NCBI GenBank assembly: GCA_021018995.1
Contig: CM037596.1
Span: forward strand, 100,671,416 to 100,735,415
Reading direction: 5' to 3'
From: Chloranthus sessilifolius
Taxonomy: Eukaryota; Streptophyta; Magnoliopsida; Chloranthales; Chloranthaceae
DNA length: 64,000 nucleotides
A program made the position numbers and the translations under genes. The notes under the pieces were generated by a model. The model ran no database searches. It saw only the letters and a list, made by a program, of their open reading frames with translations, and was not told the origin of the DNA. Positions within the stretch are counted from its first letter, which is position 1. Every line of letters begins with the position of its first letter. Shown piece after piece: positions 33,500 to 45,119 of the stretch.

Positions 33500-34440
33500 T
33501 TCTCAATCATTATCAATGGGTCATCCAGTGGCTACTCCAAAAGCTCATGTGGATTCCAAAGCTCCAGGGGACTGCATCAAAGTGACCTTCTATCCTCATT
33601 TCTCTTTCAACTTTGTGTGAGAGGCATTGAGTATGCTTAATGATTGAGGTGTCAAACTTTGTATGATCCTTGGTTTCCAAGTAGCCAATGATGTGAATTC
33701 AATTTCTCATTGCAGTTTTTCGATGATACTAAGTCCTTTGCAACACCATGAAAAGGGACATGTTAATTGGCAATTCCTGGTCTTCTATGTGTACTTGACC
33801 TAGAAAAGGCATACGACGGGGTTAATAGGCAATTCCTCCTACACATTTTTCGAAGAATTGACTTTGGGAGCAAATGGATCAGGTGGATTGCATCTCATCT
33901 CATAACAATAGGAGTGGTAGTAGCAACTCATCCAAGATGCACTTAAAAAATTGGGATGTCGCTCGTTTTTCTAAGAAGGATGGAGATTTGGGGATGAAAA
34001 GTATCGGGGCCCAAAATTGCGATCTTCTCAGCAAATGGTTATGATGTATGGGCGAGGACCTTGGTTCGTGGTTGGCAAACCTTGTTGTTTTGAAGTGTAA
34101 ATGTGGTATGCTGGGGTGGGATTTAAAATGATCAAGCCTCGCATATGCGTCAGGTACGTGGAAGGTGTAATGCCAGTTGTGGTGGATTTCCAGAGGTTCT
34201 AATCATTTAAAATAGGGTGTGAGGATAGGATCTGATTCTGGGTGGATATATGGCTGGGATACGAAGCTATATGTTCGAAATTTCCAAGTTTATTGTCCTT
34301 AGCAGTGGACGATCAGGCTGCAATTCAGCATTGTTACTCGGTGATCAATAAACTTGTTGTATGGGAAGTGAAGCTTAGGTGAGATTCGAAGGATTAGGAG
34401 ATTTCCGATTTTGCAGCAATGATGGGGTTCCTTCATCCCT
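33500..34440 (+). mobile_element. L1-type LINE relic, rearranged
   Basis: Degraded reverse-transcriptase pieces: INGSSSGYSKS and RGLHQSDLLSSFLFQL (33500-33630), QFFDDT (33714-33731, for FADDT), DLEKAYDGVNRQFLL (33797-33845). Then comes a C-terminal region with KKDGDLGMKS, NCDLLSKWL, WISRGSNHLK and SGWIYGWDTKLYV (33960-34300). These are typical plant L1 ORF2 motifs. The DLEKAYD block normally precedes the INGS and FADDT blocks but here follows them, so the copy is rearranged or composed of two fragments. The right edge meets the truncated gypsy element at about 34495. Confidence 0.72.
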
Positions 34441-34497
34441 TCGTCCCTCGACTACAGAGTCTGGTCAGCAGCCAAATCTTGGTAATTCTCTGTCAAG

Positions 34498-35719
34498 TCA
34501 ATGTATGGTATTGTAGGCCATAAGCTCTTTCAACTGTCTTGACTCGTAAGCTATCACCTTTTTGTGTTGGTTGAGCAAGCAACCTAAACCATTATACGAC
34601 ATATCACTGTATACTGCGAACCCTCCATTGCCTGAGGGAATCGCTAGCACTGGAGCTGAAGTGAGTCTCTTCTTGAGTTCTTGAAAACTCCTCTCGCATG
34701 CTCCACTCGAATCTTGAGTCCTTCCGTGTAAGCCTCGTGGGAGGTCCCGATAGTTTTGAAAAACTCTCAACGAAACGTCGATAATAGCCAGCTAGTCTGA
34801 GAAAACTGCGGACGTCGGTTACGAACTTTGGTTGCTCCCAGCTCACTACTGCTTCTATCTTTGCTGGATTTATAGTGACACCATGCTTTGAGACGATGTG
34901 TCCCAAAAAACTAACTTCCTCTAACCAAAACTCACACTTGTTGAGTTTGGCGTACAGTTGGTGTTCACATAGAGTCTGTAGAGCAATCCTCAAGTGTTCT
35001 TCGTGTTCCGCCTTTGATTTGGAGTATATCAAGATATCGTCAACGAACACAACGACGCAGGAGTCCAGGTGTGGTTTAAACACCCCATTCATCAAATCCA
35101 TAAATGACGCCGGTGCGTTCGTCAACCCAAACGGCATCACCAAGAATTCATAGTGCCCGTACTATATATGTCCTGAAAGCTGTCTCTGAATGTCCTCTGC
35201 CTTGACTCTCGACTGATAGTATCCAGAGCTCAGATCGATCTTGGAAAAATACCTCGCTCCTTGCAGTTGATCGAACAAGTCATATATCCTAGGCAAAGGG
35301 TATCGGTTCTTGATAGTGAGTTTATTTAATTTTCGATAGTCAATGCACAGTCGTATTGACTCATCTTTCTTCTTCACAAACAAGACCGGTGCTCCCCATG
35401 GAGACACGCTCGGTCACACAAACCCCTTATTCATGAGCTCTTGTAGCTGCTCTTTCAACTCCTTCAACTCAGCAGGAGCCATTCTATATGGTACTTTTGA
35501 AACAGGCTCCATTCCTGGTGCTAAGTTGATGGCGAACTCCACTTCTCTCTCTGAAGATAATCCTGGTAATTCCTCCGAAAATATATTTTCAAACTCTCGC
35601 ACCACGGCTATCTCGGAGATAATATTCTTCTCTTCCTTATCCTCCTTCAGAAATGCCAAGTAACCGTTGCACCCCTTTCTGATCAAGCGTTTGGCCCTGA
35701 CTGCAAAAATAAGTGGCAT
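34498..35719 (-). pseudogene. pol fragment: reverse transcriptase and start of RNase H
   Basis: Reads in three pieces: 35719-35414 (LPGLSSEREVEFAI, VPYRMAPAELKELKEQL), 35407-35162 ([46 protein letters not shown]), and 35143-34604 ([32 protein letters not shown] with both catalytic Asp, [19 protein letters not shown]). From 34770 another frame gives the RNase H start ([30 protein letters not shown]). A TGA at about 35412, a break near 35160 and a frameshift near 34720 kill it. Integrase is absent. Confidence 0.93.
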
Positions 35720-35743
35720 GTGCGTCGATCTCTCTCCTCGAAA

Positions 35744-36126
35744 TCAAAACGATCTCCTAGTGTTAGGTCTGAAGATGACTACCTTGTTCTTACAGTCTAT
35801 TGTTGCACAATGAGTTGAAAACCAATCCATGCCAAGGATCACGTCGAATCCTTGCAGGTTTAATAAAATTAGGTTCGCCGATAGCTCAAAGACGTCGCCA
35901 TCCATGATTCTCACGATCACGGATTTGCAAACCTTCTTGGTATCAACCGATTTCCTACTCAGAATAGTCACGGTTAACACAAAGTCTAACTCTCCTGGTT
36001 TGACTTTCATCTTCTTTGTGAAGCGAGGGATAGTAAATGAGTGGGTAGACCCCAGGTCTATCAAACACTCGAGCTTTATATGTGACATCGCTTCCCTTCT
36101 CATAGATTTGTAACGTACCCAGTCAT

Positions 36127-36166
<40 letters not shown>
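35744..36166 (-). pseudogene. retropepsin (aspartic protease) of gypsy element A
   Basis: Contains LIDLGSTHSF, where the catalytic DSG triad reads DLG (Ser changed to Leu), and the conserved FDVILGMDWFSTHCATIDC that follows in plant gypsy proteases. The N-terminal Cys/Val run of the open frame is only translated microsatellite (36129 onward), so the true domain starts near 36100. Confidence 0.88.
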
Positions 36167-36203
<37 letters not shown>

Positions 36204-36271
36204 GTACACTATCATATAAAATTTATTGCATACAGGTTCTTTGCTATATATATATATATATATATATATAT
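36129..36271. repeat. compound (AC)n-(AT)n microsatellite and a second (AT)n
   Basis: (AC)n at 36129-36164 passes directly into (AT)n to 36200. A separate (AT)n lies at 36246-36271. They sit between the zinc knuckle and the protease of gypsy element A and have expanded inside the element. Confidence 0.95.
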
Positions 36272-36429
36272 TTTATATGGATGCACTTTTTCTATCTAAA
36301 TTTTTTTCAAGAATTGAAATTCTTTATTTAAAAGAAGTTCTCACCTTGGATCATGTCATTTGTGTTTTGTGCTTCCTGAGCAGTAACTGCATAGGCTCTC
36401 CCTTGGACGACCGGCTTCCGCAATTGAAT

Positions 36430-37743
36430 AGGTCATGGTATAGAAGCTGAAGCCGTCTTCTCCTTGTTTGCCTCAGGGCAATCCTTGATCAAGTGGCCCA
36501 CCTTGCCACACTTGAAACAACCCCTAGTACCCATCCTACAGTCCCCTATTCTGTGAGGCTTGCCACACTTGGCACAAGTCTCCGGAGGTGTAGAAGAAGC
36601 TGCTCGCGAGAAATCCTATGTAACTGTAGCTCCGGTAGTGATAGCAAGGCTCTCATAGCGTATCGATCTCTCCGGCGCAAGCAATGAGAATCTCTGCTGG
36701 TTGCTCTGCTGCCCCGGTCTCCCATAACCTCCTTGGAATGGTGGTCTCTGATTGTGGGCTACGAATCTTGGCTTTTTGTTCATCGGCTCGTAGTTTCCCG
36801 TTCTACTCTGATCCGTGCTTCCTCTCCCTTGCTGCTCCCTCTGGCGATATTTATTATTATTCTCTTCCTCTACTACGAGCGCCTTGCTCATGACCTCCCC
36901 ATAGGTCCTCAACTGGAATGGTGCCACTCCTCCCCTCATGTCCGGTCTCAACCCTTGCTGAAACCTCTTCGCTCTCATCATGTCCGTGATAACATAATCG
37001 GGCGCGAAGCGTGCGAGTTGCATGAACTCCACTCCATAGTCTCTCACTGTCATCTTCCCTTGCACTAGTTACAAAAATTGGATCTCCATCTGATTCCGCA
37101 TAACTTTTGGGAAGTATTGTTTGTTGAACTCTTCAACGAATTCATCCCACGTCCAGGGAAAATCTGGAGTCTCCTGAGACCTAATCCGTGAAACGGACTT
37201 CTACCAAGGCCCAGCCTCTCCGTTTAACATGTAGGCTGCCCATCGGACGCTCTCGTCCTCCGTGCACGTCAGCACACTGAACACTTTTTCCATCTCACTC
37301 AGCCAATGCTCAGCTACCATGGGCTCTCCCTGTCCAGAAAAGCTAGGAGGTCTCATCCTCCTAAACTCGGTAAACGCTGAAGCCACTGGTGGTGTAGGTC
37401 CTACTGGAGGCGTAGGTGGCTGATGCTGCTCATGGGCAGTGTGAGCTGCCAAGGATGCTGCTTGTTGTGCCGTGGCGGCTGCCATGGTTTCCATCGTGTG
37501 CATCATCCTTTGACGCTCCTCTCTCTCTTCATTTCTTTCTCTAACCCTTGCCTGTTCCCTTTGATCTTGATCCTGACGATCTCGATCTTGATTCTCTCCC
37601 TGACCATGGCCCTCTTGGCTGCCACTACCTGAAGCACCTCCATCTCCCAAAGGCACTCTATTGGTATTCGAGATGAGATCATCTCGACTACTCAAATTCC
37701 TATGATGACCGCCCCTGGGTCGGCCCCTTCCTCTAGGAAACAT
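36430..37743 (-). pseudogene. gag of gypsy element A with two zinc knuckles
   Basis: Starts MFPRGRGRPRGGHHRN, then a Gln/Arg-rich linker, and the gag core from about residue 120 (FRRMRPPSFSGQGEPMVAEH, MEKVFSVL, RWAAYMLNGEAGPW). It then continues MTVRDYGVEFMQLARFAPDY and YGEVMSKALVVEEE. Zinc knuckles CAKCGKPHRIGDC and CFKCGKVGHLIKDC lie at about 36560-36490. Stops at 37199-37201, about 37072 and 36614 are all in one frame. The first two fit TGG to TAG and CAA to TAA changes. Gag forms the particle shell and binds RNA. Confidence 0.92.
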
Positions 37744-37832
37744 AACGGTCTACACGTGAAAATAAGGTTTTCATTAGCAGAAATCCCTATGCTCTGACAA
37801 AAAGAATGATTGTCAGAATTTTTAAAAGAAAT

Positions 37833-37845
37833 GGCTCTGATAACA
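37833..37845 (-). other. primer-binding site (initiator tRNA-Met type)
   Basis: On the minus strand reads TGTTATCAGAGCC, one base from the standard TGGTATCAGAGCC complementary to the 3' end of initiator tRNA-Met. It lies two bases after the end of the 5' LTR and fixes the element's orientation. Confidence 0.92.
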
Positions 37846-38212
37846 AATGTGACAGTCCGGATTTCGGCACCTCGAAACCCGTGCCATTAGCACGATCCTC
37901 AAGACCGTGCCCCATGGCTATGTACAGAATATTGGTATAACAAGCAAGATTTAGATAAAATGAAATCATAACTACATGATGCGAAAGCAAAATACTATTC
38001 TAAGTATGAACTCAAAAGACAGTTCTACTTTCATGCCACTGCATGAACAGAGAACCGATCCGAACCATCGGTGATAAACAGATCACCCCAGATGGTTCGC
38101 CAAAAAGAATATATCAATTAATTTACATTATTTATCAAAATAAAGGCTTGACATACCAAGCCGTACCAATGTGCTCTCAAAACTACTCTGTCAAAGTACT
38201 CAGTGAAGTCTC

Positions 38213-38326
38213 CTAGAAGAAGTCCTCAGGAGGGGGCTCTAACTCGTCCCTGGGCGCGTAATCCGAATCACCCAGATCTACGTCTCCCGAAGCCTCGGCC
38301 ACTACTAACACTGGACCTGCGACATA
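38213..38326 (-). other. conserved short frame in family A LTR, copy 2
   Basis: Minus-strand frame YVAG, VVAEASGDVD, DELEPPPEDFF then stop. It remains open although the surrounding LTR and the gag-pol genes have diverged. Confidence 0.45.
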
Positions 38327-39344
38327 TAGTCTAAAGGGTGAGCTACATCCTAGCTTAATAGGGAACAACACAATGAACATATAAGTCAAAATCTCATATA
38401 TATTCTATGATATTCTTAGCATGATGTATCTATGCACTTACTGGAAAAACAGTTTAAACGATGGCAATTTACATTAAAATTTACTGGTAGTTTACATGTT
38501 TCACTTTATTATTAACTGTTCATGAATGACACTGAATAGGCCTAAAGCAAAACTTAAATCTTCAACTTAAGTAGTCCCCGAGCAATATAACATCGAGCCC
38601 CGATGGAATACCCTCCATCGTCGTCTAAATAGACAGTAGTTATATGTATTCCCTGGGAATACTACCCAAGCTCCATTCTCATAGGCGGCAGGGTTTAAAT
38701 CTCATCTCAACATTCCTAGGATGTGCTTATTGTGTACGGATAAACCTCCGTACCAGTGTACGGATTAGCCGCCGTATCGATCACGGATATCCTGTCGAGT
38801 CAGTCGTGGGTATCCCGTCACGTCGGTGGGATATTCTATTCAAACCTTAAATAACAAAAATAATATGTGCTTTACATATAGTTGTTCACCGTATAAATGT
38901 GCTACGTTATATTAGTTAGATCTTATAAGTAGTTATTCAATCTTACTTATATCCCTGGGATGTCTAAATTACTCGCATCACACTGATGCCTTTATCACTT
39001 TCTCATCCCTTGGGGATGTCTCATTCCCATTCTCTTTCTTGGTGTCACACACACACACACACTCATTTTACAAAGATTTACACAGTTAAAACATTTTCAA
39101 TTTGATTTTTATATCATTACATACATGCTCTTGTAATTATAGTACATGTTCAAGGTGTTTCCTACCTCAACTCTCTGAAATTTCAAGCATCAAGGTCCCG
39201 CACGGCTCCTTATGCTTGCTCTCACACGTACCACTTATGGTACACCATAACACATGCAACACATCACTAAAGATGCAATAGAGAAGGTCCTAAACCCTCC
39301 ATAAACCTCAAGGTCCAATTAAAAAGGTAACTGAAACTGCCAAA

Positions 39345-39665
39345 ATCGATTAATCGAACCCTAAATCAATTAATCGATTTTCAAAATCGATTAATTGAAA
39401 TCCAAAATCGATTAATCGATCCCAAATTGATTAATCGAAATCTACAATCGATTAATCGAATTCCCAATTCGATTAGTCAATTTCCCCAAGTCTTATTTCT
39501 CCAGCCACTAGAGGTTCTCAGTCAATTAGTCGATTCCCAATCGATTAATCGAAATCCAAATTTGATTAATCGAAATTCAGATCGATTAATCGATTTCGGG
39601 CTTTTCAGACTGTTCAACTTTTGGACCAAAATTGATTAATCGATGCTCAAAATTGATTAATCGAT
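39345..39665. repeat. TCGATTAATCGA palindrome array in family A LTR (copy 2)
   Basis: About a dozen copies of the 12-bp palindrome or one- to two-base variants (for example TCAATTAATCGA) at roughly 20-bp spacing, in two blocks. Confidence 0.93.
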
Positions 39666-40419
39666 TTGGCCAGAACCCAACCCCTTCTCGTGCTGCTCTT
39701 CCAAATCTTTTCCTTATCGATTCTTTTCCTTTTCTATGCCTTTAATCTACCTTTTTAACCACATTTGACTACTTTTAACAATTAAGACTTATGTATTTAA
39801 ATCAAACAAGGACTCACCTTAAATCAATCTCTTAAAAGATGGATTTGGTTGGTTGAATGGCTAGGGTTCCAGCTCTTGCTTCAACGACTCCTCACGTGTT
39901 GATTTCCGGCATTAATTGTTCAAACCCTTTCTTTAATCTAGCCACATGAACTCTCTTGAACCTTAACTCCTCTTTACTCTCTCTCTCTCTCTCTCTTCTT
40001 AACTCTCTCTTCAACAACCTAGGCAAGGAAATAACTCCCCTTAAGTTATAAAACCCTTATAACCCTCTAGCCTCGGTGTTAAGCACATACATCGAAGATA
40101 GGTGTATGTGGACCCTTACTACCCTTAACTTCCTACCTAAGTCACACTAATCTCATATTAGTACACCACTTCATGAGTCCACTGTTTGACTCTCACTTGG
40201 TCAAACCTACAACTAGTCGGGTACGGATCCCGAAGTCACTGTTTAACGCTAAAATTTTTGGGATATTACAGTTCATCAACGGTAAAAGAGAGTATCCAAA
40301 TCGGAAAGCTATGGAGGCAACCCGCGATGGAGTGTTGGTTTGCATGGGGGTTTGATAGGACATGTGTATTGTCGGTATATTATTCTAAACTCTTTGTAAG
40401 CTTTTTGTTTCATAGGGGA

Positions 40420-40566
40420 CACTACAAAAAATAAGACTATATAGCGGCAGTTTTTTGAAGCCAAAAACTTCCGCTATTAACAAAAAAACAATTAAGACTA
40501 TTAGCGGCAGCTTTTTTGTTAATATTGGCAGTTTATGGCTACCGCTTATAGTATTTTTTTATAGTG
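40420..40566. mobile_element. CACTA-type MITE, 147 bp
   Basis: Begins CACTACAAAAAATAAGACTA and ends in the complement of CACTATAAAAAAATACTATA. The inner ends ATAGCGGCAG and AAGCGGTAGC also match. A 3-bp duplication GGA lies on both sides (40417-40419 and 40567-40569), as expected for CACTA insertions. No coding capacity. Confidence 0.85.
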
Positions 40567-40655
40567 GGATTTGGTTTGTGGACCTCGGTCCCATGATTTT
40601 TTCTAGTGATTGGGTTTTCACGTATATCTTGTGTTGTGGTGATTGTTGGAGTTAT

Positions 40656-42044
40656 TGATGAGTTGTGAAATATGATTATGTTTCACCCGTTTAAGCCTAT
40701 ATTTAGCCGTCCGATGAGGGCAATCTGTCATATTTGTGAAGCTCTAATTGTTTCAGGAAGATTTTCCCATTAGATGTATTTGAAAGCATAAAAGAGCATA
40801 AGAACAGGAAACGCATGAATATTAGAGGAAAGGAGTTGATGGTCCCTGAAATTTAAAATTCAAATTTGACTTTTGAATTTCAAATCCAGAACTGAGACCT
40901 ATTTAAGCAAACTTGGGAGTTAGTTTTTTTGGGGGGGGGAGCCTTTTATTTTCCTTAGCATTTTTAATTTCTTTTAGTTTTTCCCTTTTATTTTTCAAGC
41001 ATTGTTCTTTCCATTTCCTAGTTTTGGGTCCTAGATTAGTTTAATTTTTACATTTTAAGAAGGATTATACCGGGTTAGATTAAAGCTTTTGTGGATTTTG
41101 TTGAAGCTCTTTACGGTATTTTAATGTCATTTTTAATTTCTGTCTTTATTTTATTATTTAATTTCCAGCATGAGTAACTAAATCTTTTTGAGGATGGAGA
41201 TCTAATGAACCCCATCTGAGGTATTCATTTATTACAATATAGATCTATGGTTGAGATATTATCTTGTCATGAATGCCTGATTTTTAATTGTACTAATATC
41301 CGATTGCTATCTAAGATGTGGATGCTAATCATGCTCCATGATCTTAGATCTGCAATGGTTATTTTGCTTTAATCTTATTTTATATTGCTCTTGCCCATCT
41401 CAGGGTAAATTCTAATTACCGTCTGAGGTATGGATGTTAATCATACATACAATGGGTGTTAATCATACATCTCCACAATATCAGATCTGTAATGTGGAAT
41501 TTACCCGAGGATCAAATTCTGATTACCATCTGGGGTATGGATGTTAATCATACATTCATGGGGTGTTAATCATACATCTCCGCGATCTCAAATTTGTAAG
41601 GTGGAATTTATATGAATCTAAGATATGGATGTTAATCATACATTCATGGGATGGTAATTATGCACCCCCTTGATCTCAGATTTATGTATGATTGGGTTCA
41701 GTATTCATATGTTGTGTATCCTACAATAATATTATATCTCGACAAATAGATCTATATTTCGTAAATGATAAACCAACGATGAGAGGATTTAGTATCCTAA
41801 TCCTCACTTTTTAACATCTGTTTCATTCCATATTATTGCTTAGTTTTATTTTGTACATTAAACTCTCAAAATCATAAACTAGTTTAAATATTGTGCTAGA
41901 TCTGTGGTAGTTCCTTTGTTGATTACTGTCTCCTCTTTTAAATTTTCTAGTCAATCCTCATGGGAATGATCTCGTACTCCGCACCCACTTACTACATCTC
42001 GATTCGTGCGCTTGCGAGTTTAAAACACATTTAAAATCACAATA
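40656..42044 (+). mobile_element. solo LTR, family C (copy 1)
   Basis: 1,389 bp beginning TGATGAGTTGTG and ending AAAATCACAATA (CA changed to TA). Flanked by perfect 5-bp duplications GTTAT at 40651-40655 and 42045-42049. It matches the solo LTR at 54689-56106, sharing blocks such as GATTTTGTTGAAGCTCTTTA, GTTAATCATACATCTCC (repeated four or more times within each) and GATTCGTGCGCTTGCGAGTT near the end. The last block resembles the LTR/leader junction of plant gypsy elements. No internal region. Confidence 0.9.
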
Positions 42045-42118
42045 GTTATTGTGTAATCACTAGATTAATTAGAATTAATCAAATACCTGCTCTATTTCGT
42101 ACATTGACGGAATTTAAA

Positions 42119-42205
42119 GGTGTTGTAACCTTCTTTGGTCGAATTGCAGTCCTCATTGATCAGAATACCCAGGCATTTCACATGTTTATGTCGGCTCACC
42201 TCCAG
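42119..42205 (+). CDS. PEX13: peroxin-13 (PEX13), internal exon
   Basis: Encodes VVTFFGRIAVLIDQNTQAFH then MFMSAHLQ, ending at a CTCCAG/GTGCTC donor. This is the conserved transmembrane-side segment of plant PEX13, the peroxisomal membrane docking protein for PTS receptors. The frame is open and joins in phase with the exon at 46901. The intron between them (42206-46900) now holds a complete copia insertion. A family C solo LTR ends 70 bases upstream, so the preceding intron was also invaded. The start of this exon is uncertain by a few bases, and upstream exons are not visible between the TE insertions. Confidence 0.75.
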
Positions 42206-42308
42206 GTGCTCTCTTTCTCTATATTAATCTTCTTATCATCTCTTTCCTAATCCTAATTGATCCCAAGTATAACTAACTGTTCGATTTATTGGTTTGATTG
42301 GTACTAAC

Positions 42309-43201
42309 AGAAATTTCGGTATCCTAAATTTGCCTAGCGATGATATAGAGAATAAATAATAAAAATAAAACAATCACCACTACAAAAGGGATTTTCACGT
42401 GGAAAACCTAAAGGGAAAAACCACGGGATCTATGCCAGATCCAAGTCAACAAATACAATATAAGTTCAAAGGTTACAGAAAGTACCGAATGAATGTAGAC
42501 ACAGAAGTCCTATCAAACCTTGTCAAACCACAAGGCTCGATTCCACTACGCGTCCTCATAGATCCCCGATTTGTGACCTTCAACCACCGAGTCGCACGAT
42601 GATCCACTCGTGTTCAGACAAGCCGCAACAGTACCTCAGATTCCACCAAGGCCACTCGATTCCATGAGCCAATACACGCTTGAGACCTCAAGCACAATAT
42701 TCTTCGAAAACATAAAAGTAGAACAGAACGCCTTTGAATCGCCAAGAACGATCAGATAAATAATTGCAAAGCCTGCAGGGTTTTCTTCTCTCATAGAACG
42801 ACTAAGCAATAAGGTATGAAGAGGTTAATCACAAGGAGTCCCGTAAAAAGTATTTACATAATTTTTTAAAACCCTAAAAGAAGTAAGCAAGACTCTTTTT
42901 TACGGAAACAATCTCAAGGTTGACCATCTTATAAATGATGGTAAACCACCAAACCAAAGTTGATTTACCACATTTCTTTTCGTGGTCAACCATCAAAGTT
43001 TTGGTGGTTAACCACGAAAGGAAACGTGGTCAACCGTCAAACCCATAGCTTTTAGGGAGTAGACTCCTTGTAAAAGACAAACACTTGTGAATCAGTGGTA
43101 TCCAATCATACACTATACGATCTACACGTAATAGGTTAAACTTGGCGACAGATGAGAATAAACTACTAGGTTATCATAGATTGTGACAATTAGATCTAAC
43201 A
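42309..43201 (-). repeat. 3' LTR of the copia element
   Basis: 893 bp; on the minus strand starts TGTTAGATCT and ends CCGAAATTTCT. About nine in ten bases match the 5' LTR by eye. Internal inverted words such as GGTGGTTAACCAC and CGTGGTCAACCATC recur. Confidence 0.9.
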
Positions 43202-45119
43202 ATCTCCCTCTTTGTCACCATCTATGACAAAACCTAGTTTACAAGGATATGAAAAAAAATTACATCAATCATAAAATAACCCTATACAATTAATCTATAT
43301 GCCATGCAAAAAAATACAACTCAAAATATTCCCCCTAAACCTATTCCAAGTTAACTACAAAATGATATGGACAAAACGATCTTCAATATCTTCGACAAAA
43401 AGATCTTCAGCATCTTCAATCTGTAATATGAACCACTAAAAGCCAAGTTAGTTCACATCTAAAATAAATAAGTGAAACGCATCATATCATTGCTTGGAGG
43501 GGAAACAAATCACATCATATCATTTATAAAAAATAAAGCACACACTTACTCATTGAATTACTCTCCCTTTTTGTCATAAGGGGACAAAAGATAATTTTTC
43601 AAGTCAGAGAAACATAAAAATGAACTAACAATAAATACAAGACTAAAAAAGTCTATCAAATTTTGTCATAAGCTCTTGAAACCCATTCTTCCAATCATTT
43701 CCCATGTAAGATCAAATAATCATCATTCAAACCTTTAAAAGTCAATTTCAAAATTTTTAAAAATGAAATCAAATATGTCATCATCACAATCATAAAATTC
43801 AAAAAATCATCAATCATGCACATCGAATAAGAAACGATAATCCTACAATTCATTGAATTTCAAGTGACTAGTAAACAACATACACTGCACACATATATTT
43901 TCTAAGTAGCAAACACTCATCAATCATACTTATGCAAATTTATAATTTTCACATATATTTGACAAGATGAATGTAATGATGCAATGGCCAAGGATAACTG
44001 TCTCAAACATGAAGAGTGTAAGAAAAAATAAGGAATATAAGGGGAGAAATATTTTTAACTCAACTACATCGTCGAAACATCTAAATCTTCATTAAATAGC
44101 AAAGGGAAGTTTATAAAATTGTGTAAATTCAAATACCCAAGTGGACTTCCCGATCATTCTACCCAAGAGGATGGTGGCGTTCTCACCAGACTTGTGTAGG
44201 TAGCCATTTTCGTCTCTTCCTCATAATTTTTGAATTGAGGAGGATAGAACTTTAGAGCATATTTCTTTTCTCTCTTTTTTTTTAATTATTATTATTTTTT
44301 TTTTAATATTTTTTTTAATTCCACAAAAAAATTAACTATTAAGTGGGATTTGAGGATGACGACTTTCACTCTACAACTGACTTTGTAGCCATTTTCACCG
44401 TCCACTTAGTGATGACTTTCACACGAGTCGTCTGTGTAGCCCTTTCTCATTGAAAAAAAAATAAGGCTCAAAAAGGCTAATGGCATAGGTGACACTCCAT
44501 ATGAATAGACAATCATCTAAAGCTACAACATCACCTTTAAATAATTTATCAACTATATAGTGATGAATTGAAAAGTCACATATGCATGATTTTAAAGGTT
44601 AATTGACTAAGATACACATATGCACACAATGTGATGAAGAGCACCCATGCACTTAAAATTTAATGAATATAAGGAGAGACCTAATATATACAAATGTGCA
44701 TGCAAGACAATAAAATTGAGCATATGATTATAAATATGACACTCATAAACATTTTTTTTTAAATCTTTTCAAAAGAAATATTTAATTTTTTTTTATTTTT
44801 GTAAAATAAAAAAATAAAAAATAATGAGAAAGCAAAAACCTACTAAGATACAAAAACAAAGAAGCTCAATTCAAATAGCTCTTCCTGATCTACTTGAGAG
44901 TGTATCTAGGAATTGCAATACCAGTACAAAATTCGCTTCTCTCAACTTTCCTTAAATTTGACCTAAAATTATGATATTGAGAAACCTTTATGTACCTATT
45001 AGAGATAGGTCTATTGAAGTGTATATTTCTCCTTCTATCATTATGAGCATTTGGATACTTATTTGGAATATGTCTACCATGAGACCGATCACTCCCCCTA
45101 TCTATGTGATTCCTTTCAA
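43202..45119 (-). other. copia interior without recognisable pol
   Basis: Very AT-rich sequence with poly-A and poly-T runs. I see none of the expected integrase, RT or RNase H motifs in any minus-strand frame. Near 43560-43590 the minus strand reads CTTATGACAAAAAGGGAGAG, like the 3' non-coding region of SIRE/Maximus-type copia elements. Confidence 0.6.

Larger units (their letters stand above)
34498..40270 (-). mobile_element. Ty3/gypsy element A (Tekay/Del-like), truncated in RNase H
   Basis: On the minus strand: 5' LTR 40270 to 37848, primer-binding site, gag, zinc knuckles, protease, RT and the first part of RNase H, ending at about 34498. The rest of RNase H, integrase and the 3' LTR are missing; the sequence changes to the LINE relic. 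The RT sequence ([32 protein letters not shown]) and initiator-Met primer site fit the Tekay/Del chromovirus lineage. All ORFs carry stops. Confidence 0.92.
37848..40270 (-). repeat. 5' LTR of gypsy element A (family A copy 2)
   Basis: 2,423 bp, from TGTAATATCCC to GGACTGTCACA on the minus strand. It contains the same modules as the other copies in the same order: palindrome array (39345-39665), the CGGATA/CGTACGG tandem module (about 38735-38835), GTATTCCCTGGGAATAC near 38646, and the short conserved frame. Confidence 0.93.

Noticed and set aside
35829-37632. Several plus-strand frames of 70-110 codons
   Set aside because: Antisense shadows of the minus-strand gypsy gag and protease.
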